From assembly GCA_015654965.1 (NCBI GenBank), contig JAATGD010000029.1:1-14889 (forward strand): a stretch of DNA of 14,889 nt, in the 5' to 3' direction. A program made the translations under genes and the position numbers. The stretch is from Hyphomicrobiales bacterium (lineage in GTDB: Bacteria > Pseudomonadota > Alphaproteobacteria > Rhizobiales > Rhizobiaceae). The stretch's first letter is position 1, and each line of letters opens with the position of its first letter. Of this stretch, positions 1-7,040 are shown in pieces. The notes beneath the pieces were generated by a model. The model searched no databases. It worked only from the letters and a program-made list of their open reading frames with translations, and was not told where the DNA came from.

Positions 1-1116
1 CACCACGAAGAATTTTTGCGCGATGTCCGCCATTTCAGGCGCGAAATTGCCATAAGCGGAGAGCACGGTTTCGCGGGCTTCATCCCATGAGATCAGTGCC
101 TGCGGCGTTTCCGGCAATGGCGCGTTGCGATCCCAGTTCTCAAGCTTTTCAAGGCCGAGCCACTTGGCTTTCAGCGCGTAATAGCGGTGCGACAGGCGCG
201 GATAGGCGTCTTCGACGGCCTTGGCCAGAGCATCCACGACTTCGCGCTCGACACGATTGCCGAGATGACGGCTATCGGCAATGTCTTCAAAACCGCGCCA
301 GCGATCGGAAATTTCCTTTTCCTTGGCAAGTGTATTGGTGATCAGCGTGAAAATGCGCAGGTTGGCGGAAAAGACCTTTGCCAAAGCATCGGAGGCTTTC
401 TTGCGTTTTGTGCCATCGGCATCCTGCAACATATTCAGCGTCGGTTCGATGCTGAGTTCCTCGCCATCGACCTCAAAGCGCAGGCCCGACATGGTTTCAT
501 CGAAAAGGCGGTTCCAGGCGCTATAGCCGGTGATCGACTTTTCATGGAAAAGCTGTTCGAGCTTGTCGTCAAGCTGATAGGGCTTGTCCTTGCGCAAATC
601 CGTCAGCCATGGGCGGTAATGACCAATCTCAGAATTGGCATCCATCGCTTTGTCGAGTAACGCATCATCGATGCGGTTGAGTTCAAGGCTGAAGAAAATC
701 AGGTGCGTGCTGGCATCGGTCAGTTTTTGCTGCACATCGCCAAACAGCTTCATGCGCTTGGGATCGCTGGTATCGCCATAATAATAAAGCCCCGCGAATG
801 AGGCGATCCGCCCCATCAATTCATCGAGTGCTTCAAATTCCCGGATAGAATCGGCAAAATTGCCGCCATCACTCTTGGCGATTTGGTCGCCGAGCGTGCC
901 TTTCCAGCGTTCCTCGAATTGCGCTGATTGCTGAACGGCTTTTGCAATATCGGAAGCAAGTTCAGGACTGTCGGCTGAAGGATAGAGGTCAGCGAGATTC
1001 CACTCCGGCAAATCGCCGAGTGCAGCTTTTTGGGTGGCCGCTGCACTGTCTGCCGGCGCGTGAAACGCTGCCTGATAAAGGGGATTGAAAGAAACAGATT
1101 CTGAAAAACGGGTCAT
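1..1116 (-). CDS. pepF: Oligoendopeptidase F (M3 family), N-terminal part, runs off left edge
   Basis: Reading leftward from ATG at 1116 the frame stays open for 372 codons to base 1. The protein begins MTRFSESVSF and includes the stretches LPEWNLADLYPS, FAGLYYYGDTSDP, FFSLELNRIDD and RWRGFEDIADSRHLGNRVE. These match the helical N-terminal half of M3 metallopeptidases of the PepF/M3B type. Such enzymes are about 600 residues and cleave short cytoplasmic oligopeptides; their zinc site HExxH lies at about residue 390, so the catalytic residues are outside the window. The start is supported by an AGGAG ribosome site 7-8 bases upstream (reverse complement of about 1123-1129). No frameshift is visible. 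The family call is firm; the exact peptidase subgroup is inferred from these motifs alone. Confidence 0.85.
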   Translation of the reverse strand, partial: MTRFSESVSFNPLYQAAFHAPADSAAATQKAALGDLPEWNLADLYPSADSPELASDIAKAVQQSAQFEERWKGTLGDQIAKSDGGNFADSIREFEALDELMGRIASFAGLYYYGDTSDPKRMKLFGDVQQKLTDASTHLIFFSLELNRIDDALLDKAMDANSEIGHYRPWLTDLRKDKPYQLDDKLEQLFHEKSITGYSAWNRLFDETMSGLRFEVDGEELSIEPTLNMLQDADGTKRKKASDALAKVFSANLRIFTLITNTLAKEKEISDRWRGFEDIADSRHLGNRVEREVVDALAKAVEDAYPRLSHRYYALKAKWLGLEKLENWDRNAPLPETPQALISWDEARETVLSAYGNFAPEMADIAQKFFVV

Positions 1117-1230
1117 AAGCATTCTCCTACTGGCACACTTCTCGCATGTCTTGCTGGCAACGCCAAGTCTGGCCAGCGCTTCGTCTTGCAGATTCAAGCA
1201 ATGAATGAACACGCGCTTGCGACGCGATGC

Positions 1231-1264
1231 CAAATAAAAACCGGCGGAACAATCTGTCCGCCGG
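1231..1264 (-). terminator. Intrinsic terminator after the alpha/beta hydrolase
   Basis: CCGGCGGA (1241-1248) and TCCGCCGG (1257-1264) form a perfect 8-bp stem with an 8-base loop. Read leftward the stem is followed by TTTTTATTTG (1240 down to 1231), which is the U-tract of a rho-independent terminator. It lies about 50 bases past the hydrolase stop and before the pepF promoter region, so it separates the two leftward genes. The rest of 1117-1315 shows no other gene. Confidence 0.85.
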
Positions 1265-1315
1265 TCAAAATGTCTGTCTTGAAGCCGCGCCCCAGACTGT
1301 TTTGTCTATATGCGA

Positions 1316-1990
1316 TTAACGCAGGCGTTTGGGGCGGACCTCGACCAGTTCCCCCATCAGGCGGCGATCGAGATATTCCGAGCAATCCTCGATCAGCTCA
1401 TCGGCGTGACCGGTGAAAAAGTGATTGGCGCCTTCGATTGTCTTCTGCGTGATGGTAATGCCCTTTTGTGACTTGAGCTTGTCCACCAGAACCTGCACAT
1501 CCTTGGCCGGAGCGACTTTGTCCTGATCGCCATGGATGATGAGGCCGGAGGACGGGCAGGGTGCCAGAAACGAGAAATCATAGGTGTTGGGCTGCGGCGC
1601 AATCGAGATAAAGCCTTCGATCTCCGGACGGCGCATCAGAAGCTGCATGCCGATCCATGCGCCAAACGAGTAGCCGGCAACCCAGCAATTCTTAGAATCG
1701 GGGTGCAGCGCCTGCACCCAGTCGAGCGCGCTTGCCGCATCCGACAATTCGCCCGCGCCATGGTCGAATTCACCCTGGCTGCGACCGATACTGCGGAAGT
1801 TGAAGCGAAGCGTGGTAAAGCCGCGCTGCTGGAACATATAGAAAAGATCGTAGACGATCTTGTTGTTCATTGTACCGCCGAATTGCGGATGCGGATGCAG
1901 GATCAGCGCGATAGGCGCATTCTTCTCGCGCGAGGGCTGATAACGGCCCTCAAGGCGTCCGGCAGGTCCGTTAAAAATGACTTCTGGCAT
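1316..1990 (-). CDS. Alpha/beta hydrolase (dienelactone-hydrolase-like, 224 aa)
   Basis: The protein starts MPEVIFNGPAG and has the alpha/beta hydrolase layout: HPHPQFGGT near residues 32-40 (oxyanion region), nucleophile elbow GYSFG with Ser108, an acidic residue in HGDQDKVAP (Asp157 or Asp155), and His190 in GANHFF. It is a soluble cytoplasmic serine hydrolase of unknown substrate. Close homologues of about 215-225 residues are common in Rhizobiales next to the cysteine desulfurase of the suf cluster, which is the arrangement here. The frame stays open upstream to 2104, but I chose ATG 1990 because a GGAG site sits 5 bases before it, because the family starts at MPEV, and because the longer form would run into the regulatory region shared with the divergent gene. 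Confidence 0.88.
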   Translation of the reverse strand: MPEVIFNGPAGRLEGRYQPSREKNAPIALILHPHPQFGGTMNNKIVYDLFYMFQQRGFTTLRFNFRSIGRSQGEFDHGAGELSDAASALDWVQALHPDSKNCWVAGYSFGAWIGMQLLMRRPEIEGFISIAPQPNTYDFSFLAPCPSSGLIIHGDQDKVAPAKDVQVLVDKLKSQKGITITQKTIEGANHFFTGHADELIEDCSEYLDRRLMGELVEVRPKRLR

Positions 1991-2083
1991 GTGTACTCCG
2001 TTCGTAACGGGATGACCGGACCAGAGGCTGCGAACTTGACGTTGGGGCACGCCGCTCCTAGAACCGGTTTGAAATATGAATAG

Positions 2084-2102
2084 GCCGAACGTGATGTTCG
2101 GC
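2084..2102. promoter_or_regulatory. Perfect dyad in the divergent promoter region (candidate operator)
   Basis: GCCGAAC (2084-2090) and GTTCGGC (2096-2102) are perfect inverted arms around a 5-base centre. The site lies between the leftward hydrolase (start 1990) and the rightward cysteine desulfurase (start 2195), where a regulator of the Fe-S genes would bind. No T-run follows on either strand, so it is not an intrinsic terminator. I cannot assign it to a known regulator; it does not match the TGA-N9-TCA iron box of RirA. Confidence 0.35.
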
Positions 2103-2146
2103 ACGTAGACTGGCTTAATAGGCTTTTCCGGATTGAAAATTCAAGG

Positions 2147-2180
2147 AAATTGCGCTCAAAGCCGGTTCATGACGCAATTT
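2147..2180 (+). promoter_or_regulatory. Inverted repeat in the leader of the cysteine desulfurase gene
   Basis: AAATTGCG (2147-2154) and CGCAATTT (2173-2180) are a perfect 8-bp inverted repeat with an 18-base loop. The right arm ends immediately before the ribosome site AGGAG (2181-2185). In mRNA this would be a leader hairpin touching the Shine-Dalgarno sequence; in DNA it could be an operator. Function is not known. Confidence 0.35.
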
Positions 2181-2194
2181 AGGAGATAGGAACG

Positions 2195-3355
2195 GTGAAG
2201 GCGGACAGCAAGAGGCTCTATCTGGACTATAATGCCAGTGCGCCATTGCTCGATGAAGCGCGTGATGCGGTCATTGATGCGCTCACTGTTACAGGTAATC
2301 CTTCTTCCGTGCATCAGGAAGGGCGCGGTGCGCGTGCGCTTGTTGAAGCCGCCCGTCGTAGTGTTGCGGCATTAGTCAATGCGAAGGCCGATCATGTCTT
2401 CTTCACCTCGGGTGCGACCGAGGCAGCATCGACCCTTTTGACGCCTTTTTATATGATGGGGCGTTCGCCTGTGCGCCTCTCGCATCTTTATGTGAGCGCT
2501 ACCGAACATCCTTGTATGTTGTCGGGTGGTCAGTTCGCAGCAAGCGACATGAGCGTGCTGCCGGTCGATGAAAATGGCATCCTGCGTCTTGATGTGCTCT
2601 CGGAAATGCTGGTGGCCCATGACAAGAGCAAGGGGCTGCCGCTGGTTGTGGTGCAGGCCGCGAACAATGAAACCGGCATTATCCAGCCCGTTGCCGAGAT
2701 TGCAAAAATAGTCAAGGCTGCGGGCGGCATCTATATTGTCGATGCCGTACAGGCAGCGGGACGAATTTCTCTTGATATTACAAATGATTGCGGCGATTAC
2801 CTTATCATTTCATCGCACAAGATTGGCGGCCCCAAAGGCGTCGGTGCGATTGTGGCCATATCGGACCTCATGATGCCGCGCGCATTGGTACGTGGTGGCG
2901 AGCAGGAAAAAGGCCATCGTGCTGGAACCGAGGCTTTGCCACTGATTGCCGGTTTTGGAAAAGCTGCTGATATTGCTCGTTTGCGCCTTGAAGGAGAGGG
3001 CTGGTCGGCGCAGATGCGCAATCTTCTGGAGGAAGGGATTGCCGAAATCGCGCCTGATGCGGTGATTCATGGCAAAAATGTTGCGCGTCTTCCCAATACG
3101 TCTTTCTTCACATTGCACGGCCAGAAAGCGGAAACCGTGCAGATTGCTTTCGATCTGGGTGGAATCGCGGTTTCGGCCGGTTCGGCCTGTTCATCGGGCA
3201 AGGTCGGCCCCAGTCATGTTTTAACGGCCATGGGGCTTGAAAACAGCACAGGTGCCATCCGTGTTTCATTGCCATCTGATGTCGATGCGCAGGCCGTGGA
3301 GCAATTTCTTGCGGTATTACGGACAATTATTGCACGCCACAAACGCCTTCAATAA
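2195..3355 (+). CDS. Cysteine desulfurase, NifS/IscS type (386 aa)
   Basis: This PLP enzyme removes sulfur from L-cysteine as an enzyme-bound persulfide for Fe-S cluster assembly, giving alanine. Visible landmarks: YLDYNASAP (10-18), TSGATEA (71-77), the cofactor-stacking His105 in TEHP, Asp183 and Gln186 in VDAVQAAG, the Schiff-base Lys209 in SSHKIGGPKG, catalytic Cys332 in the loop SAGSACSSG, and Arg356 in AIRVSL. Length and layout are full for the family. The start is GTG at 2195 with AGGAG nine bases before it. In Rhizobiales this gene normally heads the suf operon (sufB, sufC, sufD, sufS follow). Here the next gene is a phage integrase on the other strand, so the operon appears split. 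I give no symbol because nifS and iscS are both used for such genes. Confidence 0.93.
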   Translation: MKADSKRLYLDYNASAPLLDEARDAVIDALTVTGNPSSVHQEGRGARALVEAARRSVAALVNAKADHVFFTSGATEAASTLLTPFYMMGRSPVRLSHLYVSATEHPCMLSGGQFAASDMSVLPVDENGILRLDVLSEMLVAHDKSKGLPLVVVQAANNETGIIQPVAEIAKIVKAAGGIYIVDAVQAAGRISLDITNDCGDYLIISSHKIGGPKGVGAIVAISDLMMPRALVRGGEQEKGHRAGTEALPLIAGFGKAADIARLRLEGEGWSAQMRNLLEEGIAEIAPDAVIHGKNVARLPNTSFFTLHGQKAETVQIAFDLGGIAVSAGSACSSGKVGPSHVLTAMGLENSTGAIRVSLPSDVDAQAVEQFLAVLRTIIARHKRLQ

Positions 3356-3486
3356 GCGAGACAGGCGCAAAAAAGGCGCCAAAAGCACGCTTCCCCCAAA
3401 TAATTCTTGAATTTTACAGACAAATTTCGTTTGGAAAATAACCACTTGAATACATTGATAAATCTGTCCTGATCCCCGCACCCAAA
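3356..3486. other. Host/prophage boundary region, candidate attL
   Basis: This short stretch between the desulfurase stop and the integrase stop must hold the left attachment junction if the integrase marks the prophage end. It contains a hairpin GGCGC/GCGCC (3364-3368 with 3376-3380) without a U-tract, then AT-rich DNA with a direct repeat CTTGAAT (3406-3412 and 3445-3451) that might be an integrase arm site. No tRNA gene or tRNA 3' end is present, so the core cannot be placed from one end alone. Confidence 0.4.
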
Positions 3487-4509
3487 TCAGCGGTTAGGGT
3501 ATAGCTTGTTCGCTGCACGTTCCGCCAAGCGTATTCTGTCCGCTTTTTTCGTATAAATTTCGGCCATATCTGTAGTGGCCCATCCATACATTGCGGCAAG
3601 CTCATGGGGCGTTGCGCCATTCTCAGCGGCTAATGTTGCACCGGCTTTTCTTAATCCATGTGCTCGGCCCGGAACCTTGGCTTCCTTGCACCTGTCACCG
3701 AACCACGCAGAAAACGCCGGAACATTCCAAGGCTTTGCTCTTGGCGATGTCAAAAAAAGCATTTCTGCCACTGGAGACGCCGCGATGCTGTTAGCCAATG
3801 GCGTGAGCAAGGGAATTATTATGTCTGTTTTCGTCTTTTGAGTGCGAATCAGTATGACGTTTTCTTTAATGTGTTGAGGACCAAGGCGGATGGCATCGGA
3901 AACTCGAAGGCCGGTGTAAAGCAAGAGATCCATTGCAAGACGGGCTTTTGTTCCTAGCGCGTGTCGCTTCTGAAATAATTTAACCTCATCTTCCGTCCAT
4001 GTATGAAACCCTTCGCTTTTGAAGCTGGCATCTATCGATGCTGCCGGGTTTTCATCGATCCATCCGTTATCGACGGCAAAAGCAAAAACCGTCCTCATTG
4101 CCCTGACATATACGGCAGCGGCACCCGGTGTGGCCTCTCTCCGAACTTTACCTTTCTGAATGGCTTCCTTGGTGACAGAAGCGTAATTAAGGTTTCCTCC
4201 CGTTTCGCAGGCTTTTTCCAGAATCAGGCGTTGATTCTTTCTGGTATTATCAGCCAGTCGAAGATATCGACCGCTTTCAAAATATTGGTTCACGAGCCAT
4301 CTAAATGATGCTCGTGGTGCCAACGCCTTCCTCTCAATTGTCTTCCCGGCCAATGCATTATTGTATGCCTCATTGAACTCAGGCGAGCCAAAAACGCCCG
4401 GTAACCGGATGCGTTTTTCTTTACCGCGCCGGAAGTACCAGATGGTTTTCCCGTGTCTGGTAACTTCGCGCTGGATATATGGCTTTCGAGGTCTGGGCAT
4501 GTCGGACAT
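3487..4509 (-). CDS. Tyrosine recombinase / phage integrase (340 aa)
   Basis: The C-terminal half carries the tyrosine-recombinase active site: Arg202 in LLYTGLRVSDAIRL, Lys near 225-227 in RTQKTKTD, His284 and Arg287 in AHGLRKAGA, Trp310 in YGWA (replacing the second His), and nucleophile Tyr319 in AEIYTKK. The N-terminal third is basic (MPRPRKPY..., FRRGKEKR) as expected for arm-site binding, followed by a SAM-like core-binding domain at about 65-150. It would integrate and, with a partner, excise the prophage. The gene points toward the host boundary. The start is ATG 4509 with AAGGA about ten bases upstream; ATG 4500 is possible. Its 5' end lies against a truncated replication gene, so the usual repressor and excisionase are absent from this flank. 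Confidence 0.93.
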   Translation of the reverse strand: MSDMPRPRKPYIQREVTRHGKTIWYFRRGKEKRIRLPGVFGSPEFNEAYNNALAGKTIERKALAPRASFRWLVNQYFESGRYLRLADNTRKNQRLILEKACETGGNLNYASVTKEAIQKGKVRREATPGAAAVYVRAMRTVFAFAVDNGWIDENPAASIDASFKSEGFHTWTEDEVKLFQKRHALGTKARLAMDLLLYTGLRVSDAIRLGPQHIKENVILIRTQKTKTDIIIPLLTPLANSIAASPVAEMLFLTSPRAKPWNVPAFSAWFGDRCKEAKVPGRAHGLRKAGATLAAENGATPHELAAMYGWATTDMAEIYTKKADRIRLAERAANKLYPNR

Positions 4510-5189
4510 TAGAAGTATCCTTTGCCCTTTTCGTCAATCCGCTCTTTTTCATCCACGTAGTCTTCGGGGATAAGGCGGATACGGCATGGTCGTTCCTTTC
4601 CGAAGCTGATCGCGCCTTGGCAGCAAAGTTCCTTGACAATTACGTCGAGCAGAACCGCAAGGGCGGTCGCAAGACGATCTGCCGTTTCAGCCGCTATCTC
4701 TCGGAAAAGCGCTGGAGCAAGGTTATTTCCATTTCCTCACCAGAGAAGCGCATCCCATACCAGCCCATCACTGACGGCGTAGAGAAATACGCTCCGATGT
4801 GGTTCGCCAAGCGCATGGTGTTGCTGGTTGAGGGGCCTATCGCAAACATGCCCAAGCCTACAGCATTCCTTGCATCTGTCATCGCCAAGGGTGGCGAGGA
4901 AGGGCGAAAATTCCATCTGGACCACGTTAGCCGTCGTGGCTTTCCTCGCGTCAAGGAAATGGGAGAAGCTTCGGGGCCGGTTGTAATCGAAGACAGGTAT
5001 CGCGTCTTCGTCAAGCACCTTGAACCTGTTGCATATGATTCAGCGATTTATCGCCGTTGGCGTGAGTTTTTCACCTCGCAGGGCTGGCCATGGGATGTGC
5101 CATATGAGCGTCCGGCATTCCTTCCGGCAGGCGGTCCAGCATCAATCCAAATATTTATCAATGCAGTTAAAAGTACGGAGGCCGCGTAA
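4479..5189 (+). pseudogene. C-terminal remnant of a phage replication/helix-turn-helix protein
   Basis: The open frame is 236 codons. Phage-like sequence begins only at about residue 29 (FGDKADTAWSFLSEADR), followed by RKTICRFSRYLSEKRW. This resembles the C-terminal segment of replication initiation proteins in rhizobial prophages, where a tryptophan-rich YLxEKRW motif closes the domain. The first 28 or so residues come from antisense integrase DNA and the junction; there is no ribosome site before the nominal ATG at 4479, and that ATG lies inside the integrase gene. I infer that a deletion joined the integrase upstream region to the 3' part of this gene, removing its DNA-binding N-terminus and the immunity region. 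Its stop overlaps the next start as TAATG, so the original operon coupling remains. The function assignment is a family-level guess. Confidence 0.55.
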
Positions 5190-5755
5190 TGTTCGCAGTA
5201 TCAGCCATTCACACCAATCGATCGACGGCAGCATTGATTGCCAGTCGCCAGAAAGAGCGCAAAGAGCAAGAGCGTCTTGCGATGATCGAACAGAGAGCGC
5301 GCCGTGAAGCCGCAGAACGTGAAGCGCAGCGCATTGAGGCCGAACGCCTTGAGCGTGAGCAGCAACAGCGTGAAGCCCTCGACAAAATGGCGGAGATTGT
5401 CAGCAAATACCGCATCGTCCCGCTGGACGGCATACCGCGCCTGACCGTGAAGGAAATCGTCAACATTGCCATAAAAGGCACGCCATACAGCTATGAGGAT
5501 ATCATAGGTCATCGGCAAATCCGGGAAATGGCAAATTATCGCCATTACGCCATTTTGTGCGCATGGGCGCTCCGCCCAGATCAGAGCCTTCCACAGCTTG
5601 GCAAAGCGATTGGCGGACGCGACCACACGACCATTCTTCATGCCAAGGACCGATTCGGCTTTGCCAATCGTCAGGAAGCGGCGGCATTCATCCAACGTTG
5701 CGGGCGTGAGGCAATCATGGCCCGCCTGCCAAAGCACATCCGGTCAGATCAGTAG
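5189..5755 (+). CDS. Orphan DnaA domain-IV-like DNA-binding protein with coiled coil (188 aa)
   Basis: The C-terminal part matches domain IV of the replication initiator DnaA. The DnaA-box recognition signature GGRDHTTILHA is at 142-152, preceded by AILCAWALRPDQSLPQLGKAI, the helix-turn-helix region. There is no AAA+ ATPase domain. In its place is a highly charged helical stretch (about 18-70, rich in Arg, Glu, Gln and Ala), a likely coiled coil. In DnaA this signature contacts the 9-mer box, so the protein should bind DnaA boxes or a related phage site, either to recruit host replication proteins or to act as a regulator; which one is inference. The start ATG 5189 overlaps the upstream stop and has ACGGAGG 7 bases before it. 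It appears intact. Confidence 0.82.
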   Translation: MFAVSAIHTNRSTAALIASRQKERKEQERLAMIEQRARREAAEREAQRIEAERLEREQQQREALDKMAEIVSKYRIVPLDGIPRLTVKEIVNIAIKGTPYSYEDIIGHRQIREMANYRHYAILCAWALRPDQSLPQLGKAIGGRDHTTILHAKDRFGFANRQEAAAFIQRCGREAIMARLPKHIRSDQ

Positions 5756-5771
5756 ATCGAAGGACAGCAAA

Positions 5772-6299
5772 TTGAATATCAGGGGGATTGAGGAAAGGCT
5801 TGCACTTGAAACGGCAACATGGAGGCGTAGGCAGGATAACCCGGCGCTATCCATCCATGAGGCCAGATTGCAGGAACATGGGCTTGTCATCGCAAGGTGG
5901 CGGAATGACTACGAGAAAGCGCGGCGGCGTAATCCAGAGGGCTTGCACGAGAACGTTTTCACTCAGGCTCATTTTGATACCGCGATCAGCTTTCTTGAAC
6001 TGCACGGCGATTATCAGGCAGTAATCGAAGCAGGCCGCGTCCGTTCCTCATCTGACCTCAATAGGGCTGGTGGCAAGGATAGCCGCGATCCGTTCGACAG
6101 GGAGCGTGAGAAAAAGCATCATGCCGTAGAATCTCTGTATCGAGACTGCCGCAAAGCCATTCTTCAAAGCGGTTCCTTTGGCATGATGGCAATTGAAACA
6201 GTGGTCATCGAAAACAAGGATGCAATCAACATGCTTGCAGAATTGCGATGTGCACTAAATTCTCTTGGCAAGGTGTTGAGAATACAGAGGGCCGCTTGA
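5772..6299 (+). CDS. Small phage early-region protein of unknown function (175 aa)
   Basis: I chose the TTG start at 5772: GAAGGA (5759-5764) sits 7 bases upstream, and the protein from LNIRGIEERL onward has normal phage composition. The longer open frame from 5598 lies entirely over the DnaA-like gene. Visible features are a basic helical stretch (WRRRQDNP, RWRNDYEKARRRNPEG), a central charged region and a hydrophobic helix near the end (GMMAIETVVIENK). Proteins with this ending are frequent after DnaA-like genes in rhizobial prophages; I do not know a function. Seventeen bases separate it from the gene before it, and an intrinsic terminator follows at 6368-6389, so it closes the early operon. 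Confidence 0.72.
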   Translation: MNIRGIEERLALETATWRRRQDNPALSIHEARLQEHGLVIARWRNDYEKARRRNPEGLHENVFTQAHFDTAISFLELHGDYQAVIEAGRVRSSSDLNRAGGKDSRDPFDREREKKHHAVESLYRDCRKAILQSGSFGMMAIETVVIENKDAINMLAELRCALNSLGKVLRIQRAA

Positions 6300-6324
6300 C
6301 ATTAAAAGCAAATCAGTGCATGAA

Positions 6325-6354
6325 TTTTTACGCTGACGCGTAAAGCGTTAAAAA
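6325..6354. promoter_or_regulatory. AT-flanked imperfect dyad (candidate operator)
   Basis: TTTTTACGCT (6325-6334) faces AGCGTTAAAAA (6344-6354), complementary except for one bulged base, with a GC-rich centre that itself contains GCGTAAA opposite TTTACGC. The T-run is upstream and the A-run downstream, the reverse of a terminator on either strand. A regulator binding site is more likely. It lies between the end of the early operon and its terminator. Confidence 0.3.
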
Positions 6355-6367
6355 TCCAGATTTGCAC

Positions 6368-6389
6368 AGCGGCTTACGGGCCGCTTTTT
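6368..6389 (+). terminator. Intrinsic terminator of the early operon
   Basis: AGCGGC (6368-6373) pairs with GCCGCT (6380-6385) around a 6-base loop, and T6385-6389 gives a five-base U-tract. It lies 69 bases after the stop of the preceding rightward gene. Confidence 0.85.
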
Positions 6390-6394
6390 GATTC

Positions 6395-6638
6395 GAGGCA
6401 ATGCCTCAACGGAATGCGAGGCGGCGAAAGTGACAAACAAGCCGCATATGTGTCATGGGTAGGTAGTGCTTGCGGCAATCCTAGGTTAACGGTGCCAGTA
6501 CATCCCATCGCCTCGCAAACAGGAGCGGTCAGAACCGTATACGAGCCGCTATGGGCCGTCAGGCGACCAAACTCGAACGGTGACGGGCGGAGAGAGTGCC
6601 GCACAGTTTTCAGCCGTCGCCTTCTGGTGGCGGCTTTT
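6395..6638 (+). ncRNA. Candidate structured RNA bracketed by terminators
   Basis: No convincing gene occupies 6300-6671. Between the terminator at 6389 and the one at 6635 there are several perfect complementary segments in a compatible order: TGCGAGGCG/CGCCTCGCA (6415-6423 with 6509-6517), enclosing GCCGCA/TGCGGC (6441-6446 with 6471-6476); then AGCGG/CCGCT (6524-6528 with 6546-6550); CCGTCA/TGACGG (6556-6561 with 6581-6586); and the terminal hairpin. A GCCTC at 6403-6407 can pair either upstream (6395-6399) or downstream (6418-6422), so alternative folds are possible. This is a prediction from visible pairing only; no promoter was identified, and it matches no RNA family I recognise. Confidence 0.4.
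6613..6638 (+). terminator. Intrinsic terminator closing the structured-RNA region
   Basis: GCCGTCGCC (6613-6621) pairs with GGTGGCGGC (6626-6634), nine pairs including two G-U, with a TTCT tetraloop and TTTTCATTTC afterwards. Confidence 0.82.
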
Positions 6639-6671
6639 CATTTCAACAATCGGAGAAGACGGATTAGTTTA

Positions 6672-6911
6672 CTATGCGCCGCCTTCATCATCCCATCGAT
6701 CAACAGCAGTATCCATTGCATTGTGCTTCTTGATAAACTGGTCTAGCGCAATCCGTAGACGATCTTCGTCAAAGGTGCCCTCCTGAAAACGGCGAGCGAG
6801 ATATCGCGTTGCAGCAGTTCGCAAATCTTGCGTGTCGCCCGGCAATCGGGCTTCCAGAAGAATCTTCGAAATCATTGTAATATCGGTAGCATCTAGGTAG
6901 GTGGAAGACAT
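6672..6911 (-). CDS. Small conserved-looking protein of unknown function (79 aa)
   Basis: The protein starts MSSTYLDATDITMISKILLE and ends in an acidic tail. I chose ATG 6911 because a strong AAGGAGGG site lies 4-7 bases upstream; the frame reaches back to 7016 only with poor-quality sequence. The amphipathic helices with Leu/Ala-rich spacing (TAATRYLARRFQEG, ALDQFIKK) resemble short helical proteins that recur in many copies in Rhizobiales genomes without known function. It points left, against the phage operons, and is probably an independently transcribed accessory gene. Confidence 0.65.
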   Translation of the reverse strand: MSSTYLDATDITMISKILLEARLPGDTQDLRTAATRYLARRFQEGTFDEDRLRIALDQFIKKHNAMDTAVDRWDDEGGA

Positions 6912-7040
6912 TACGCCCTCCTTGGTTGCGGGCAAGGCTTTCGAAGCCTGAACGACAGCGCCCGTTTCAAATGCTGTCATGACAATCACCATGCGCCTTA
7001 TGCTGGAGCAAAGCAACTAAGGCCGCATTGTGACGCTGTT

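Noticed and set aside
1532..2083. A 183-codon rightward frame over the hydrolase gene
   Set aside because: It is antisense to a gene with a clear catalytic triad and has no family features.
3356..3486. tRNA gene as integration site
   Set aside because: No cloverleaf, T-loop consensus or CCA-type end could be found on either strand.
6414..6746. A 110-codon rightward frame through the structured region
   Set aside because: It contains an intrinsic terminator hairpin and U-tract inside the frame, has no ribosome site, and overlaps the end of the convergent small gene.
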